The translations under genes were made by a program, and so were the position numbers. The notes beneath the pieces are model-generated. The model worked only from the letters and a program-made list of their open reading frames with translations. It ran no database searches and was not told the DNA's origin. A stretch of DNA of 64,000 nt from an uncultured Clostridium sp. (GTDB taxonomy: Bacteria; Bacillota; Clostridia; TANB77; CAG-508). The stretch is from assembly GCA_947368535.1 (NCBI GenBank), contig CANBHY010000005.1, positions 101,259 to 165,258 on the forward strand. Direction: 5' to 3'. This document shows, in pieces, positions 15,629 to 25,003 of this stretch (position 1 is its first letter; each line of letters starts with the position of its first letter).

Positions 15629-17383
15629 ATGAAAAAAATTTCGCATTTAGACTATATGAAAAAGCACTATTTTAAAACTGCTAATTATTCTGATCTTCAT
15701 GAAATGCTTTATAGTGTTTCTGAAAAATTTGGGAATAAACCAGCTTTTATTTTAAAAGATAATTCAGGTTATCCTGTTACAGTTTCTTATTTTAATTTTG
15801 TAAAAGATATTGAATCTGTTGGTATTTCACTTATTAATCATGGATTTTTAAATAAAAAAATTGCTTTAATTGGTGGAAACAGCTATAAATGGGCCGTTTC
15901 TTATTTAGCTGCTTGCATTGTTGGAGTTGTTGTTCCTATAGACAAAGAACTTCATCCTGATGATGTAATCAATTTTTTGAATATATCTGAAACATCTGTA
16001 ATTTTAGGTGATGATAAATATTTATCACCTATTTTTGAAGCTCGTAATAAATTAAAAGCGGATCTTCAATATATTAATTTTGATTCTAAAACTAATACGG
16101 ATTGTTTTTATGGTTTTGATGCTTTTAAAAGTTCTGGCTTATATAATTTAGAAAATGATAACAAATTTAAAAATATTAAAATAAATCCAGATGAAATGCA
16201 CTTTTTACTTTTTACTTCTGGAACTACTGGAAATTCAAAAGGTGTATGCTTATCTCATAAAAATATTTGTTCAAATATTTTTTCTGTTGGTAGTATTGTT
16301 AAAGTAAACTCTTCTACTTCTATTCTTTCAATACTTCCTATGCATCATACTTATGAATGTACTTTAGGCTTTTTACTTGTTATTTCTAATGGTGGAAGGA
16401 TTTCTTTTTGTGAAGGTTTTAAAAAGCTTTCTAATAACTTTTTGGAATTCAAACCTAACATAATTTTGAGTGTTCCTTTATTACTTGAAAAGCTTCATAA
16501 AAAAATTATGGCTACTTTAAAAAATAGTTTGCCTTCTAAATACTTTATTGGTGACAAGCATGTTATGGATAATGTTCCATTTTTTTATAAACCTATAATA
16601 AAAAATAAAATTGCTAAATCTTTAGGTGGAAGTCTAAAAAAGATAATTGTTGGTGCTTCTGCTATTGATCCTCAATTATTAGATTCTTTTGAAAAATTTG
16701 GAATTACTATTTTATCTGGATATGGTTTAACTGAGTGTTCTCCTCTTGTCGCTGGAAATAATGATTTCTTTCATAAATCGGATTCTGCTGGATTACCTAT
16801 TCCAAATGTAGATTTTATAATTGATTCGCCTAATAAAGATGGTGTTGGTGAAATCTTAGTAAAGGGTCCGAATGTTATGCTTGGATATTATAAAAACGAA
16901 CAAGCTACTAAAGATACTTTTAAGGGTGAATATTTAAAAACAGGTGATTTAGGAAAAATTGATAAAGATGGTTACTTATATATTTGTGGTCGCGCAAAAA
17001 GTGTTATTATAACTAAGAATGGTAAAAATGTTTATCCTGAAGAACTTGAAGAAATTTTAAATAAAAATGATTATATAGAGGAATCTTTAGTAGCTGGGAA
17101 TTTTAATGAGGATCATAAAGATACTGAAGTTAGTGCTTTAATAGTTTTGAATATGGATAATATTAAAAAGAAATTTAAGAAGCCTACTAAAGAGGATATT
17201 ACTAAACTTTTGAATTCTATAGTTAAAACTATTAATGATAAACTTCCTAATTTCAAACATATTAAAAATTATGTTGTAAAGGAAGATTCTCTTGAGAAGA
17301 CTACGACTCAGAAGGTTAAAAGATTTGGGAAAAATTTAGATGATTTAAAGAATATGTTGAAAAAGAAAAATAATAAAAAATAA
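15629..17383 (+). CDS. AMP-binding long-chain acyl-CoA synthetase-like protein
   Basis: 584 residues from the ATG at 15629, chosen because GAAAGGAAAG lies 10 bases upstream; the longer frame would need a TTG at 15608 overlapping that site. ANL superfamily motifs are clear: the P-loop LLFTSGTTGNSKG near residue 196, LSGYGLTECSP near 363, and the hinge KTGDLGKIDKDGYLYICGR with the later catalytic KTTTQKVKRF lysine region. The enzyme activates a carboxylate as an acyl-AMP, most likely a long-chain fatty acid, and transfers it to CoA. No dedicated carrier protein or beta-oxidation genes are nearby. A bidirectional terminator follows. Confidence 0.85.
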   Translation: MKKISHLDYMKKHYFKTANYSDLHEMLYSVSEKFGNKPAFILKDNSGYPVTVSYFNFVKDIESVGISLINHGFLNKKIALIGGNSYKWAVSYLAACIVGVVVPIDKELHPDDVINFLNISETSVILGDDKYLSPIFEARNKLKADLQYINFDSKTNTDCFYGFDAFKSSGLYNLENDNKFKNIKINPDEMHFLLFTSGTTGNSKGVCLSHKNICSNIFSVGSIVKVNSSTSILSILPMHHTYECTLGFLLVISNGGRISFCEGFKKLSNNFLEFKPNIILSVPLLLEKLHKKIMATLKNSLPSKYFIGDKHVMDNVPFFYKPIIKNKIAKSLGGSLKKIIVGASAIDPQLLDSFEKFGITILSGYGLTECSPLVAGNNDFFHKSDSAGLPIPNVDFIIDSPNKDGVGEILVKGPNVMLGYYKNEQATKDTFKGEYLKTGDLGKIDKDGYLYICGRAKSVIITKNGKNVYPEELEEILNKNDYIEESLVAGNFNEDHKDTEVSALIVLNMDNIKKKFKKPTKEDITKLLNSIVKTINDKLPNFKHIKNYVVKEDSLEKTTTQKVKRFGKNLDDLKNMLKKKNNKK

Positions 17384-17410
17384 AACGACTATATTAGTCG
17401 TTTTATTTTT
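17382..17410. terminator. Bidirectional terminator between convergent genes
   Basis: AAAACGACTA (17382-17391) pairs with TAGTCGTTTT (17395-17404), with A-rich sequence on the left and T-rich on the right. It serves both the acyl-CoA synthetase (+) and the PC4-family gene (-). Confidence 0.85.
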
Positions 17411-17624
17411 TATAACTATTTAATGCTTCTTTTAATTTTTCAACTTCTTCTTTAGTTAATGTTATGCCTTTTCCCATTTTGTCGTGTTCTTCATTCCAGT
17501 CTCTTAAATCAAATTTAGGTTCTCTCTCATTCCAACTTACTAAATTTAATTCCTTACTCCATCCTTTTTCAGTTGTAGATAGTACAGCTATTTTTTCAAC
17601 TATTTCATATTTTATTTCAGGCAT
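17403..17624 (-). CDS. PC4/YdbC family single-strand nucleic-acid-binding protein
   Basis: 73 residues. The pattern KGWSKELNLVSWNEREPKFDLRDWNEEHDKMGKGITLT is the YdbC type of the PC4 coactivator fold: Trp-containing strands followed by a C-terminal helix (KEEVEKLKEALNSYKK). Lactococcal YdbC binds single-stranded DNA and RNA. I chose the ATG at 17624 rather than 17630, because GGAG at 17634-17637 would be only about 2 bases from the upstream ATG but has normal spacing to this one. It stands alone between two transcripts. Confidence 0.8.
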   Translation of the reverse strand: MPEIKYEIVEKIAVLSTTEKGWSKELNLVSWNEREPKFDLRDWNEEHDKMGKGITLTKEEVEKLKEALNSYKK

Positions 17625-17711
17625 AAGCATCTCTCCTTTTTTTGTTTTGTAAACAAATTTCTTTTATAAGTCTATATATATCGTTTTTTATTGTTTTTGT
17701 AAAGAGTTTTT

Positions 17712-18621
17712 TTATATTCTTATTGTTGCCCCTATTATTCCTGCATCATTTTTTAATTTAGCTAGTTCTATTTTGGGCATTGCCATACTATTAAATCTGC
17801 TGTTTTTATCTTTTATTTTTTCTAATAATCTATCATATACAGGATTTCCTTCATAGTATGAAAAGCTTCCTCCTAATACTACTATTTCTGGTTCAAACAT
17901 ATCTATCAAATTACAAATACCTGTTGATAAATCTTCTATAAATTGATCAACAACTTCTTTTACTTTTTCATTGTTAAAATCAAGCAATTGTTCTCTTAAG
18001 TATTGACCTGAAAAATCATTGTCTATATCTAATACTTCTGCTACTTTATTTCTAAAAGCACGTATTGATGCATACGTTTCAAAACATCCTCTTTTTCCAC
18101 AAGAGCATTGTCTCCCACCTTTATTTATTATCATATGTCCAAATTCAAATCCTGAAAATCTTTTAGGTACTAGCATTTCTCCTTTTAAAAATGCTGCTCC
18201 TCCTATTCCTGTTCCTATGCATATAAATACACAGTCTTCATAGTCTCTCATATTTCCATAATGCTTTTCAGCTAGTGCCGCACATTTTGAGTCATTTTTT
18301 ATTTGCATTGGCAAATTAATGTATTTTTGTAATTCTGCTATTAAATCAAAGTTTTCTAAGCCTAAATTCGTTGCTTGAACTATTTTGTTATCACTTATTG
18401 TTCCTGGTGATGCAATTCCTATAAATTCTATATCGTTTAAATCTACATTTGATTCTTCTATTACTTTATTTAATAAGTCTATTATTATTTTTACTATACT
18501 TTCTTTTATATTGACTCTATCTGTTCTTGTTAGATTTTGTTCTTCCATGTTTAAAATCATTCCGTTTATTTATTAGGCCTACTCCAACATGACTTCCGCC
18601 TATATCTATTCCAATTCTCAT
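17712..18621 (-). pseudogene. ROK family kinase (glucokinase-like), frameshifted near the N-terminus
   Basis: The ATG at 18621, preceded by GAAAGGA, opens with MRIGIDIGGSHVGVGLINK, the ROK phosphate-1 motif. About 20 codons later this frame stops, while the rest of the protein continues in another frame from about 18567 (NGMILNMEEQNLTRT onward). Removing one A from the AAA at the junction restores one open frame. The downstream part has every ROK hallmark: CIGTGIGGAAFLKGE, FEFGHM and the zinc motif CSCGKRGCFETYAS. An intact enzyme would phosphorylate a hexose with ATP in the cytoplasm. Either the kinase is inactive, or the extra base is a sequencing or slippage artefact. Translation from an internal start (18560) would lack the ATP-phosphate loop. 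Confidence 0.8.
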
Positions 18622-18636
18622 AAATATATCCTTTCT

Positions 18637-18676
18637 TAAAAAAAGGAACGAGCATTTTAATATGTCGTTCCTCTTT
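18637..18676 (-). terminator. Terminator at the end of the pilus operon
   Basis: AGGAACGA (18644-18651) pairs with TCGTTCCT (18665-18672); on the minus strand a run of T follows. It lies 10 bases after the pilC stop and just upstream of the ROK gene start. Confidence 0.85.
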
Positions 18677-18686
18677 AATATTATTT

Positions 18687-20063
18687 TTATACATAATCTG
18701 TACTGAACATAAATCCACCCATGTATAATTGGATACAAGGAACCAATACAACAACAACGAAGAATATTAAAACTGTACCAACTAATATGTAACTTACTTC
18801 TGGTAATACCTTCATTATTCTTTGTAGGATTACATCTATATCTGCTTCAACGAATTCAAGCATTTTATCCATCATCATTGGAAGGTCTGTTTGCATACCA
18901 ACTTTAAGCATTTCTGTTGACATACTATTTCCAAATCCTGATTCCTCAAATGGTTCTACCCATGATTTACCTATCAAGCAGTTGTTTATTGCACTTTCAA
19001 CAATTGATAGCATAACATTGTTTTTAGCAACATTTTTACTAACTTCCAGTGCTTGTTGAACTCTCATTCCATTTTTTATATTTAATGATACTGATTTCAT
19101 TACTCTCGAAAAATCTACTGCATATATTAATGCTCCAAATATTGGTGCTTTATACTTAAATAAATGCCATTGATATCTTCCTTGTGGAGTTCTTATGTAC
19201 GCTATAACGCCTCCTATAGCAATTCCTATTAGTATTACTGGATAAAACCACCAATTTGCAGCACTTTTTAAGAATGCCGCAAACGCTTGTGTAATCCAAG
19301 GTAGTGAATCTTTTGATCCCATAGAATCAAAAACATCTTGTATTGATGGAATTACGAATATTGTTCCTATTAATAGTAATCCAAGCATACCAACAAATTG
19401 AAGTACGTTTGGCATTACAATTTTTTTAACTTTTTTAGTTAGGGCATCTGCATTTTCTAGATAATCCATCGCTTGTTCTAATGCATTTACAAGAGATCCA
19501 GATAATTCTCCAACTTTTATCATATTTACATATATTATTGGGAATATGCTTGAGTAATATTCCATAGTTGTATACATGTTTTCACCAGATTCAATACCAG
19601 CTAAAATATCTTCTAGTATTGATTTAAATCTTGGATTTTCTGTTGTTGAAATAACTGTTTCTAATGCATGTATATTATTAAAGTCAGCTTTTTTAAGTAG
19701 TAAAAAGTTTTGAGTAAATATTATTATATCTCTTGTTTTAATTTTTTTACCCTTACCTCTATTTTGAGCAATCTTTTTACTTTGAGATGTCATCTTTTTT
19801 TCTGTTTTATGATTGTCATTATTTCTATATATTAACTTTACTTGTTCAGGAGATAAGTCTTTTAGTATTTCTTCTGAACTTCTATGTCTTTTTACTGGTG
19901 TTTTTGCACCAGCAGTTACTTCTAATGCTTGTTGGATGTCTACAGGTGTTAGTCCATTTTTCTTTAGCATTTTATATAATTCTTCTTTTGTAATACCATT
20001 TACAGTGTTTTTAGTCATTTGTCCTGTTTTATTATTAATTGCTTTATACTGAAATGCTGGCAT
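18687..20063 (-). CDS. pilC: Type IV pilus inner-membrane platform protein PilC (GspF family)
   Basis: 458 residues. It begins MPAFQYKAINNKTGQ, the usual GspF/PilC opening. An extra basic linker lies at about 60-110, then two GspF domains of about 120 residues (KTRDIIIFTQNFLLLKKADF and GALIYAVDFSRVMKSVSLN are the domain starts). Three transmembrane segments follow the expected positions near 220, 265 and 430. PilC connects the cytoplasmic motor ATPases PilB and PilT to the growing pilus. It is the last gene of the pilus operon, 14 bases behind pilT, and is followed by a strong terminator. Confidence 0.93.
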   Translation of the reverse strand: MPAFQYKAINNKTGQMTKNTVNGITKEELYKMLKKNGLTPVDIQQALEVTAGAKTPVKRHRSSEEILKDLSPEQVKLIYRNNDNHKTEKKMTSQSKKIAQNRGKGKKIKTRDIIIFTQNFLLLKKADFNNIHALETVISTTENPRFKSILEDILAGIESGENMYTTMEYYSSIFPIIYVNMIKVGELSGSLVNALEQAMDYLENADALTKKVKKIVMPNVLQFVGMLGLLLIGTIFVIPSIQDVFDSMGSKDSLPWITQAFAAFLKSAANWWFYPVILIGIAIGGVIAYIRTPQGRYQWHLFKYKAPIFGALIYAVDFSRVMKSVSLNIKNGMRVQQALEVSKNVAKNNVMLSIVESAINNCLIGKSWVEPFEESGFGNSMSTEMLKVGMQTDLPMMMDKMLEFVEADIDVILQRIMKVLPEVSYILVGTVLIFFVVVVLVPCIQLYMGGFMFSTDYV

Positions 20064-20077
20064 ATTTCACCTCCTGA

Positions 20078-21190
20078 TTATATTCCTCCGTGTGTTGTTC
20101 CTCCACTCTTTAATTGCATAATTGTTTTTTCTAATGTTTCATAATTCTTTTCTTCTATTTGAGCTTGTGCTTGTTCTAATGTTATTTCTCCATTTATAGT
20201 TAATTCTGCTAATACAGATATTAATCCTTGACTTCCTTTATCTTTGCTTGATTGTATTGCATCTTCAACTTCTGAAACTGAGAATTTTTCTTTTCTAATA
20301 CATCCAGCAACAACATTATCAACAACCATAACTTCTGGTACCATTACTAGGTCTGTTTCATCAGCTGATTTTATTAATCTTTGTGATACTATTATTTTTA
20401 ATAATGCAGCCATTAAGTATTTTATTTGTGCTTGATCAGAGAATTCATAGAAGTTTATAATTCTGTCTAGTGTTTCTGCACATGATTTTGTGTGTAGTGT
20501 TCCTATTACTAAGTGACCAGATTCTGCCATGTCTATAGCTGCTGACATAGTTTCTTTATCTCTAATCTCTCCTATTACTAGTATGTCGCAATCTTCTCTA
20601 AGTGCGTTTCTAACACCATCATGGAAATTTAATGAATCTCCTGCTACTCCGACTTCTTTTTGTACAATTATTGATTTTTTTGTTTTATGCTTGTATTCAA
20701 CTGGTGCTTCAAGTGTTAATATTTTTCTATTTTGATTTTCATTTATATCATTAATTAAACAGTTTAGAGTTGTTGTTTTTCCTGAGTTTGTTTTTCCTGT
20801 AACTAATATAACTCCTTGTGGCTGATATGTCATTCTTCTTATAACATCTGGAACACCTAAATCTTCAAATCTAGGTAATTCATTTTTTATAATTCTTAGT
20901 GTAAATAATGGTATGTCATCCATTTTAGAAATATTTACCCTTAGTCTTACATTTTTATATGCTATAGCTGTATCTAATCTTTTGTCCCTTTTATATAAAT
21001 CATCATTTTCTATGCTTCCTTTTACTATGAAATCATAGAAACCATAAATATCTTCTTCTGTTAATACAGGATATTTTGATGGTATTAATGATTTTTTAAT
21101 TCTTAATACTGGTTTTAATCCGCAAATAATGTGAATATCAGATGCGTCTCTTTGAATAGCTTCTTCGATTATGTCTTCTAAACTTAACAT
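20078..21190 (-). CDS. pilT: Type IV pilus retraction ATPase PilT
   Basis: 370 residues. Walker A TGKTNSGKTT at 131-140, the Asp box and Walker B in DCDILVIGEIRDKETM, and the His box SGHLVIGTLHTKSCAETLDRI. The N-terminal opening SDIHIICGLKPVLRI is typical of PilT. The hexamer depolymerises the pilus to drive twitching or surface retraction. The usual PilT C-terminal AIRNLIRE-type retraction motif is not conserved: the end reads AQAQIEEKNYETLEKTIMQL. It lies between pilB (16 bases) and pilC (14 bases). Confidence 0.9.
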   Translation of the reverse strand: MLSLEDIIEEAIQRDASDIHIICGLKPVLRIKKSLIPSKYPVLTEEDIYGFYDFIVKGSIENDDLYKRDKRLDTAIAYKNVRLRVNISKMDDIPLFTLRIIKNELPRFEDLGVPDVIRRMTYQPQGVILVTGKTNSGKTTTLNCLINDINENQNRKILTLEAPVEYKHKTKKSIIVQKEVGVAGDSLNFHDGVRNALREDCDILVIGEIRDKETMSAAIDMAESGHLVIGTLHTKSCAETLDRIINFYEFSDQAQIKYLMAALLKIIVSQRLIKSADETDLVMVPEVMVVDNVVAGCIRKEKFSVSEVEDAIQSSKDKGSQGLISVLAELTINGEITLEQAQAQIEEKNYETLEKTIMQLKSGGTTHGGI

Positions 21191-21206
21191 AAACTTATTC
21201 CTTTCT

Positions 21207-22850
21207 TTATAAATTATTAAATATTAATGTTTTATTATTTAATTCTTCCATTGTAATTTGTCCGTCAACAACTTTTTTAACGCCATCCATTTCAAAAGGT
21301 AAGAAACCTTCTTCTAAAGCTGCTTTTCTTATTTCAAAAGTTGATTTTCCTTCCATTACAAGTTCTTTTATTCTATCTGTTAGGGTTAATATTTCTATTA
21401 TTGCTAATCTTCCTGTATATCCTGTCATGTTACATTCTTTGCATCCTATTGTATCCCATGTATATTTATCTTTAAAGTCAAATTCTATATTGTATTTTTT
21501 AGAATATTCATTTATTTTTCTTTTTTCTTCTTCTGTAAATTGTCTTTTTTCTGCGCAATGTGGACATACTTTTCTTACAAGTCTTTGTGAAACTGCTGTT
21601 GCTAGTGTACTTGCAATATCATAATCTGATATTCCAAGTTTTCTAAGTCTTGTTATTACCTCTATTGCGTTTATTGTATGTATTGTTGATAAAACGTAGT
21701 GACCAGTTTGTCCGGCTTCTAGTGCTATTTCTGCTGTTTCTAAGTCCCTTATCTCTCCTACTAGAACTATGTTAGGGTCTTGTCTTAATACAGTTCTTAA
21801 TGCACTAGCAAAAGTAGTTTTTGCATCCATTTCAACTTGGTTTAATCCTGGAAGTCTAACTTCAACTGGGTCTTCAAGTGTAATAATGTTTACTGAGTTA
21901 GTATTTAAAACTTTTATTATACTATATAGTGTAGTTGTTTTACCTTCACCAGTTGGCGCAGCAACAATTGTTACTGAGTTTCTTTTATCAAAATATTTTG
22001 AAATTAGATTATCTTCTCTAGGAAAACCTAATTCGTATATATCTCTAATTTTTGCATCTTTCTTTAAAAGTCTTAGAACGAATTTTTCTCCATATATTGT
22101 TTTTTGTGAAGATACACGGATATTGAATCCTGGGTACATTATGATTCTACCATCTTGTGATTCTTGTTTTTCTTGATACATATTTGATATAGCTTTTAAT
22201 CTACCTATCATTTGCGTTTGATTTTCTTTTGGTATTCTTGCTACTGTTATCATGTCACCATCAATTCTATATCTTACCCTAATATCTTTTTCCATTGGTT
22301 CTATATGGATATCTGATGCATTTTTTTCCATACCTGTTTTGATAATTGTGTCTACCATTTTAGTAATATCTCTAGTATCTGCATTATTAAAATCATCTGT
22401 TGAAGCATCTCCATCTAATGATTCTAGTGTTTCTTCTATTTTGCTAGTAAATGAAATATATTTTTCCATTGTAAAGCCTGCATGCATAAGCATTAATCTT
22501 ATTTGCTCTACCAATTTGTTATTAGAAGTATCAGCAAAACATACTTTTACTTTACCATTTAATTCGTCAAAAGGTATTACTTTATTCTTTTTTGCAGTAT
22601 CCATTGAAATATATTTTGAGATATTAACATTTACAAGTTCTGGTCTCATTATTATGACTTTTTCACCTAATATTTCTCCCATTGCTGTTATCAATTCTTT
22701 TTCATCTACTAATCCTAAAGCAGCTAAAGCCTCACCAATTTTAAATTTTGGATGTTCTTTTTGATATCTGATAGCTTCTTTTATATCTGCTTCTGTAGCT
22801 ATTTTTCTTTTTACTAATTCGATACCTAAAGGTACTTTTTTCATTGCCAT
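21207..22850 (-). CDS. pilB: Type IV pilus extension ATPase PilB (GspE family)
   Basis: 547 residues. An N-terminal GspE_N domain (about 1-150, beginning KKVPLGIELVKRKIATEADI) precedes the ATPase core. The core has ASDIHIEPMEKDIRVRYRIDG, Walker A AAPTGEGKTTTLYS, the Asp box TLEDPVE and Walker B NIVLVGEIRDLETA. The PilB-type zinc-binding cysteines are present (CPHC and CKEC, about 50 residues apart). It powers pilus assembly on the cytoplasmic side of PilC. Adjacent pilT and pilC confirm the assignment. Confidence 0.95.
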   Translation of the reverse strand: MAMKKVPLGIELVKRKIATEADIKEAIRYQKEHPKFKIGEALAALGLVDEKELITAMGEILGEKVIIMRPELVNVNISKYISMDTAKKNKVIPFDELNGKVKVCFADTSNNKLVEQIRLMLMHAGFTMEKYISFTSKIEETLESLDGDASTDDFNNADTRDITKMVDTIIKTGMEKNASDIHIEPMEKDIRVRYRIDGDMITVARIPKENQTQMIGRLKAISNMYQEKQESQDGRIIMYPGFNIRVSSQKTIYGEKFVLRLLKKDAKIRDIYELGFPREDNLISKYFDKRNSVTIVAAPTGEGKTTTLYSIIKVLNTNSVNIITLEDPVEVRLPGLNQVEMDAKTTFASALRTVLRQDPNIVLVGEIRDLETAEIALEAGQTGHYVLSTIHTINAIEVITRLRKLGISDYDIASTLATAVSQRLVRKVCPHCAEKRQFTEEEKRKINEYSKKYNIEFDFKDKYTWDTIGCKECNMTGYTGRLAIIEILTLTDRIKELVMEGKSTFEIRKAALEEGFLPFEMDGVKKVVDGQITMEELNNKTLIFNNL

Positions 22851-22880
22851 CGCCTCTTTTTCCTCTTTCTAAGAATTTTA

Positions 22881-24995
22881 TTATCTAGGTTGATCTCCCT
22901 CATGTTTATTTATATTTCTTATTTGTTGTTCTAGTTTTAAATTAACATTATACACATGCTTCGTGCCTATTAAATTTAGCAATTCGTCCCAACCATTATT
23001 TTCTTTTTTATCTTTATACCAACCAATTATGGTTCCTCTTGCATATACTGTATTCAAATTATCGCTATAAAGGTTACCGCTGTATTCTTGTTGCGATCCT
23101 CCCATATTAGAATATCCTTCTTGACTTAATTGAATTTTTTTATTTGTTTTTTCATATGCCCAGAAATATGCAGCCTTATTTGTTTCAAGTTCTGTGTTAA
23201 GATTTCTTATCATTCTTGGTAACCATATAAATATATATTTATCATCTGCATTTACTTTTGAGAATCTTAATCCTGTAAAAGGATTTGATTTTAATGGTTG
23301 TAAACCATTTCCTTTTGTATATCCTGTTACACTTCCAGGATTTTTAAAACTTGCTGTGCTATATGCAAAGGTTGGCCAAATATTTTCTTCTAATGAATAC
23401 CATTCAATATCATCTTCTGTAGTCTTTACCCAATAACCTTCTTTGCTTGTAGCTGTTACATTTGTCCAAACAAATTTTATTGGTGTTAAATATTTCCCTG
23501 TACCAAATTCATATCCTTTATCATGTACTTCGCTAGTTTTAACTGGTCTATTGTATGGATATTGTACATTTGTATTTACTACTATTTCATCTTTTGGTCC
23601 TTCTGGTTTTGGCTTTTCTTCTTCTGGTTTTATTTCTGTGTTAAATATTGATACTTTACCATAACCATTACTATTAGTTCCTGAACTAATTGTAGTATAG
23701 TCAAAATTTAACTGAACACAATCTCCTACTTTTAATGTAGGTCTTCCTTTATAATCTTTGTGAAATAATAGCATAAACTCATCTTGTTTTAACTGACATT
23801 CTCTTTTATTTTCATTTGATTCATATATTTTTTCTACATAATAGTGCTCATTTTCTTTCTTCATTTTGTATCCATACCATGCACCAAAAGTACTAGTATT
23901 TGTCCCTAATATATTCCCTACTGTTTGATTGCTTTTACTATAATATATTGTAGGTCTTCCAGCTCCGTCAAATACGTTAATTGCATTTATTGTATGTTCT
24001 GATGTTTTATAAAGTGTTTTTGGTGGAGCTGTTGTTGTGGTTGTTATATCTCTGTATATTGTAAAATCTCCATATCCATTTTTTGAACCAGCGCTCGTAT
24101 ATTTAGTATAAAAAGCATCTGGACTAAATTCTATATAATCTCCTATATTTACCCCTTCTGGTACTTTTTCTTGATATAGCATTATGACTATAGTATTAGG
24201 ATTAACTGGCATATTTTTGTGTTCTATCCCATTATTAACTATATCTTTTATAACAAATCTATCCCCTTCTTTATTGACTTGAAGCGCTACCCAATACGTA
24301 TACGAACCTCCTCCACCTACTGTAGATACTGTCTGATTTTCTTTGTTACTCCATATAATACTTACATCGTTAGCTTGTACCGTATATGTTCCTTCTGTTG
24401 CATTCATTGTATTAATAAATCTTACTCTCCTAGTTGTAATGGCTTTTTTTTCTGTTTTTTCTGTAACGCCTATATGTTCTACAGATTCTATTGGCTTCGT
24501 TTCTGTTCCAGTTCCACTTCCATCTTCTGAACCGTCACCATTTCCATCACCATCTCCAGTATCACTTTCTATTGTAACTGCTTGTTTTGATAATCTCATT
24601 TCAAATACATTATCTTCTGGTATATCACCTTTTGAGTTTAGTCTTTTTACTTTTAAAGTTACAGTTTTATATTCATCAGTTCCTTCAGCTTGATAAAATA
24701 CTTTTAATCTGTCTGATCCTATATTTCCTTCATCTCCTATAAGTTTAGTGATTTCTTCATCTTCAACTTTGTTTTCTATCTCTTCGATTTTCATAGCATC
24801 TACTTTATCTGCTATTTTTGTTATTTTTTCAGTAATTTTTTTTACATCATCTATTTCTTTTGATGTGCTTGATAAATTTACCATTATTGTTGTAAAAGCT
24901 GACAAAAATAGCATTAATATAAATAATGCAATTAAAATATCTTGACCTGTAAATCCATTATTTTGTTTAATTTTTTGTTTTATATGTTGTATCAT
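22881..24995 (-). CDS. Large modular prepilin-like protein
   Basis: 704 residues. The N-terminus NNGFTGQDILIALFILMLF has the shape of a class III signal peptide: a polar start, a Gly followed by Phe, then a hydrophobic helix, with Asp at mature position 5 where most pilins have Glu. Behind it are a coiled-coil/acidic linker and a Gly/Asp/Ser-rich spacer. Two similar beta domains follow (about 200-310 and 325-440, each ending near a YGDFTIY or YGKVSIF strand), then a larger C-terminal domain with many aromatic residues (480-704). The size suggests a minor pilin or tip adhesin displayed at the pilus end. It sits between pilB and the prepilin peptidase gene. Confidence 0.7.
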   Translation of the reverse strand: MIQHIKQKIKQNNGFTGQDILIALFILMLFLSAFTTIMVNLSSTSKEIDDVKKITEKITKIADKVDAMKIEEIENKVEDEEITKLIGDEGNIGSDRLKVFYQAEGTDEYKTVTLKVKRLNSKGDIPEDNVFEMRLSKQAVTIESDTGDGDGNGDGSEDGSGTGTETKPIESVEHIGVTEKTEKKAITTRRVRFINTMNATEGTYTVQANDVSIIWSNKENQTVSTVGGGGSYTYWVALQVNKEGDRFVIKDIVNNGIEHKNMPVNPNTIVIMLYQEKVPEGVNIGDYIEFSPDAFYTKYTSAGSKNGYGDFTIYRDITTTTTAPPKTLYKTSEHTINAINVFDGAGRPTIYYSKSNQTVGNILGTNTSTFGAWYGYKMKKENEHYYVEKIYESNENKRECQLKQDEFMLLFHKDYKGRPTLKVGDCVQLNFDYTTISSGTNSNGYGKVSIFNTEIKPEEEKPKPEGPKDEIVVNTNVQYPYNRPVKTSEVHDKGYEFGTGKYLTPIKFVWTNVTATSKEGYWVKTTEDDIEWYSLEENIWPTFAYSTASFKNPGSVTGYTKGNGLQPLKSNPFTGLRFSKVNADDKYIFIWLPRMIRNLNTELETNKAAYFWAYEKTNKKIQLSQEGYSNMGGSQQEYSGNLYSDNLNTVYARGTIIGWYKDKKENNGWDELLNLIGTKHVYNVNLKLEQQIRNINKHEGDQPR

Positions 24996-25003
24996 AACAT
25001 CTC

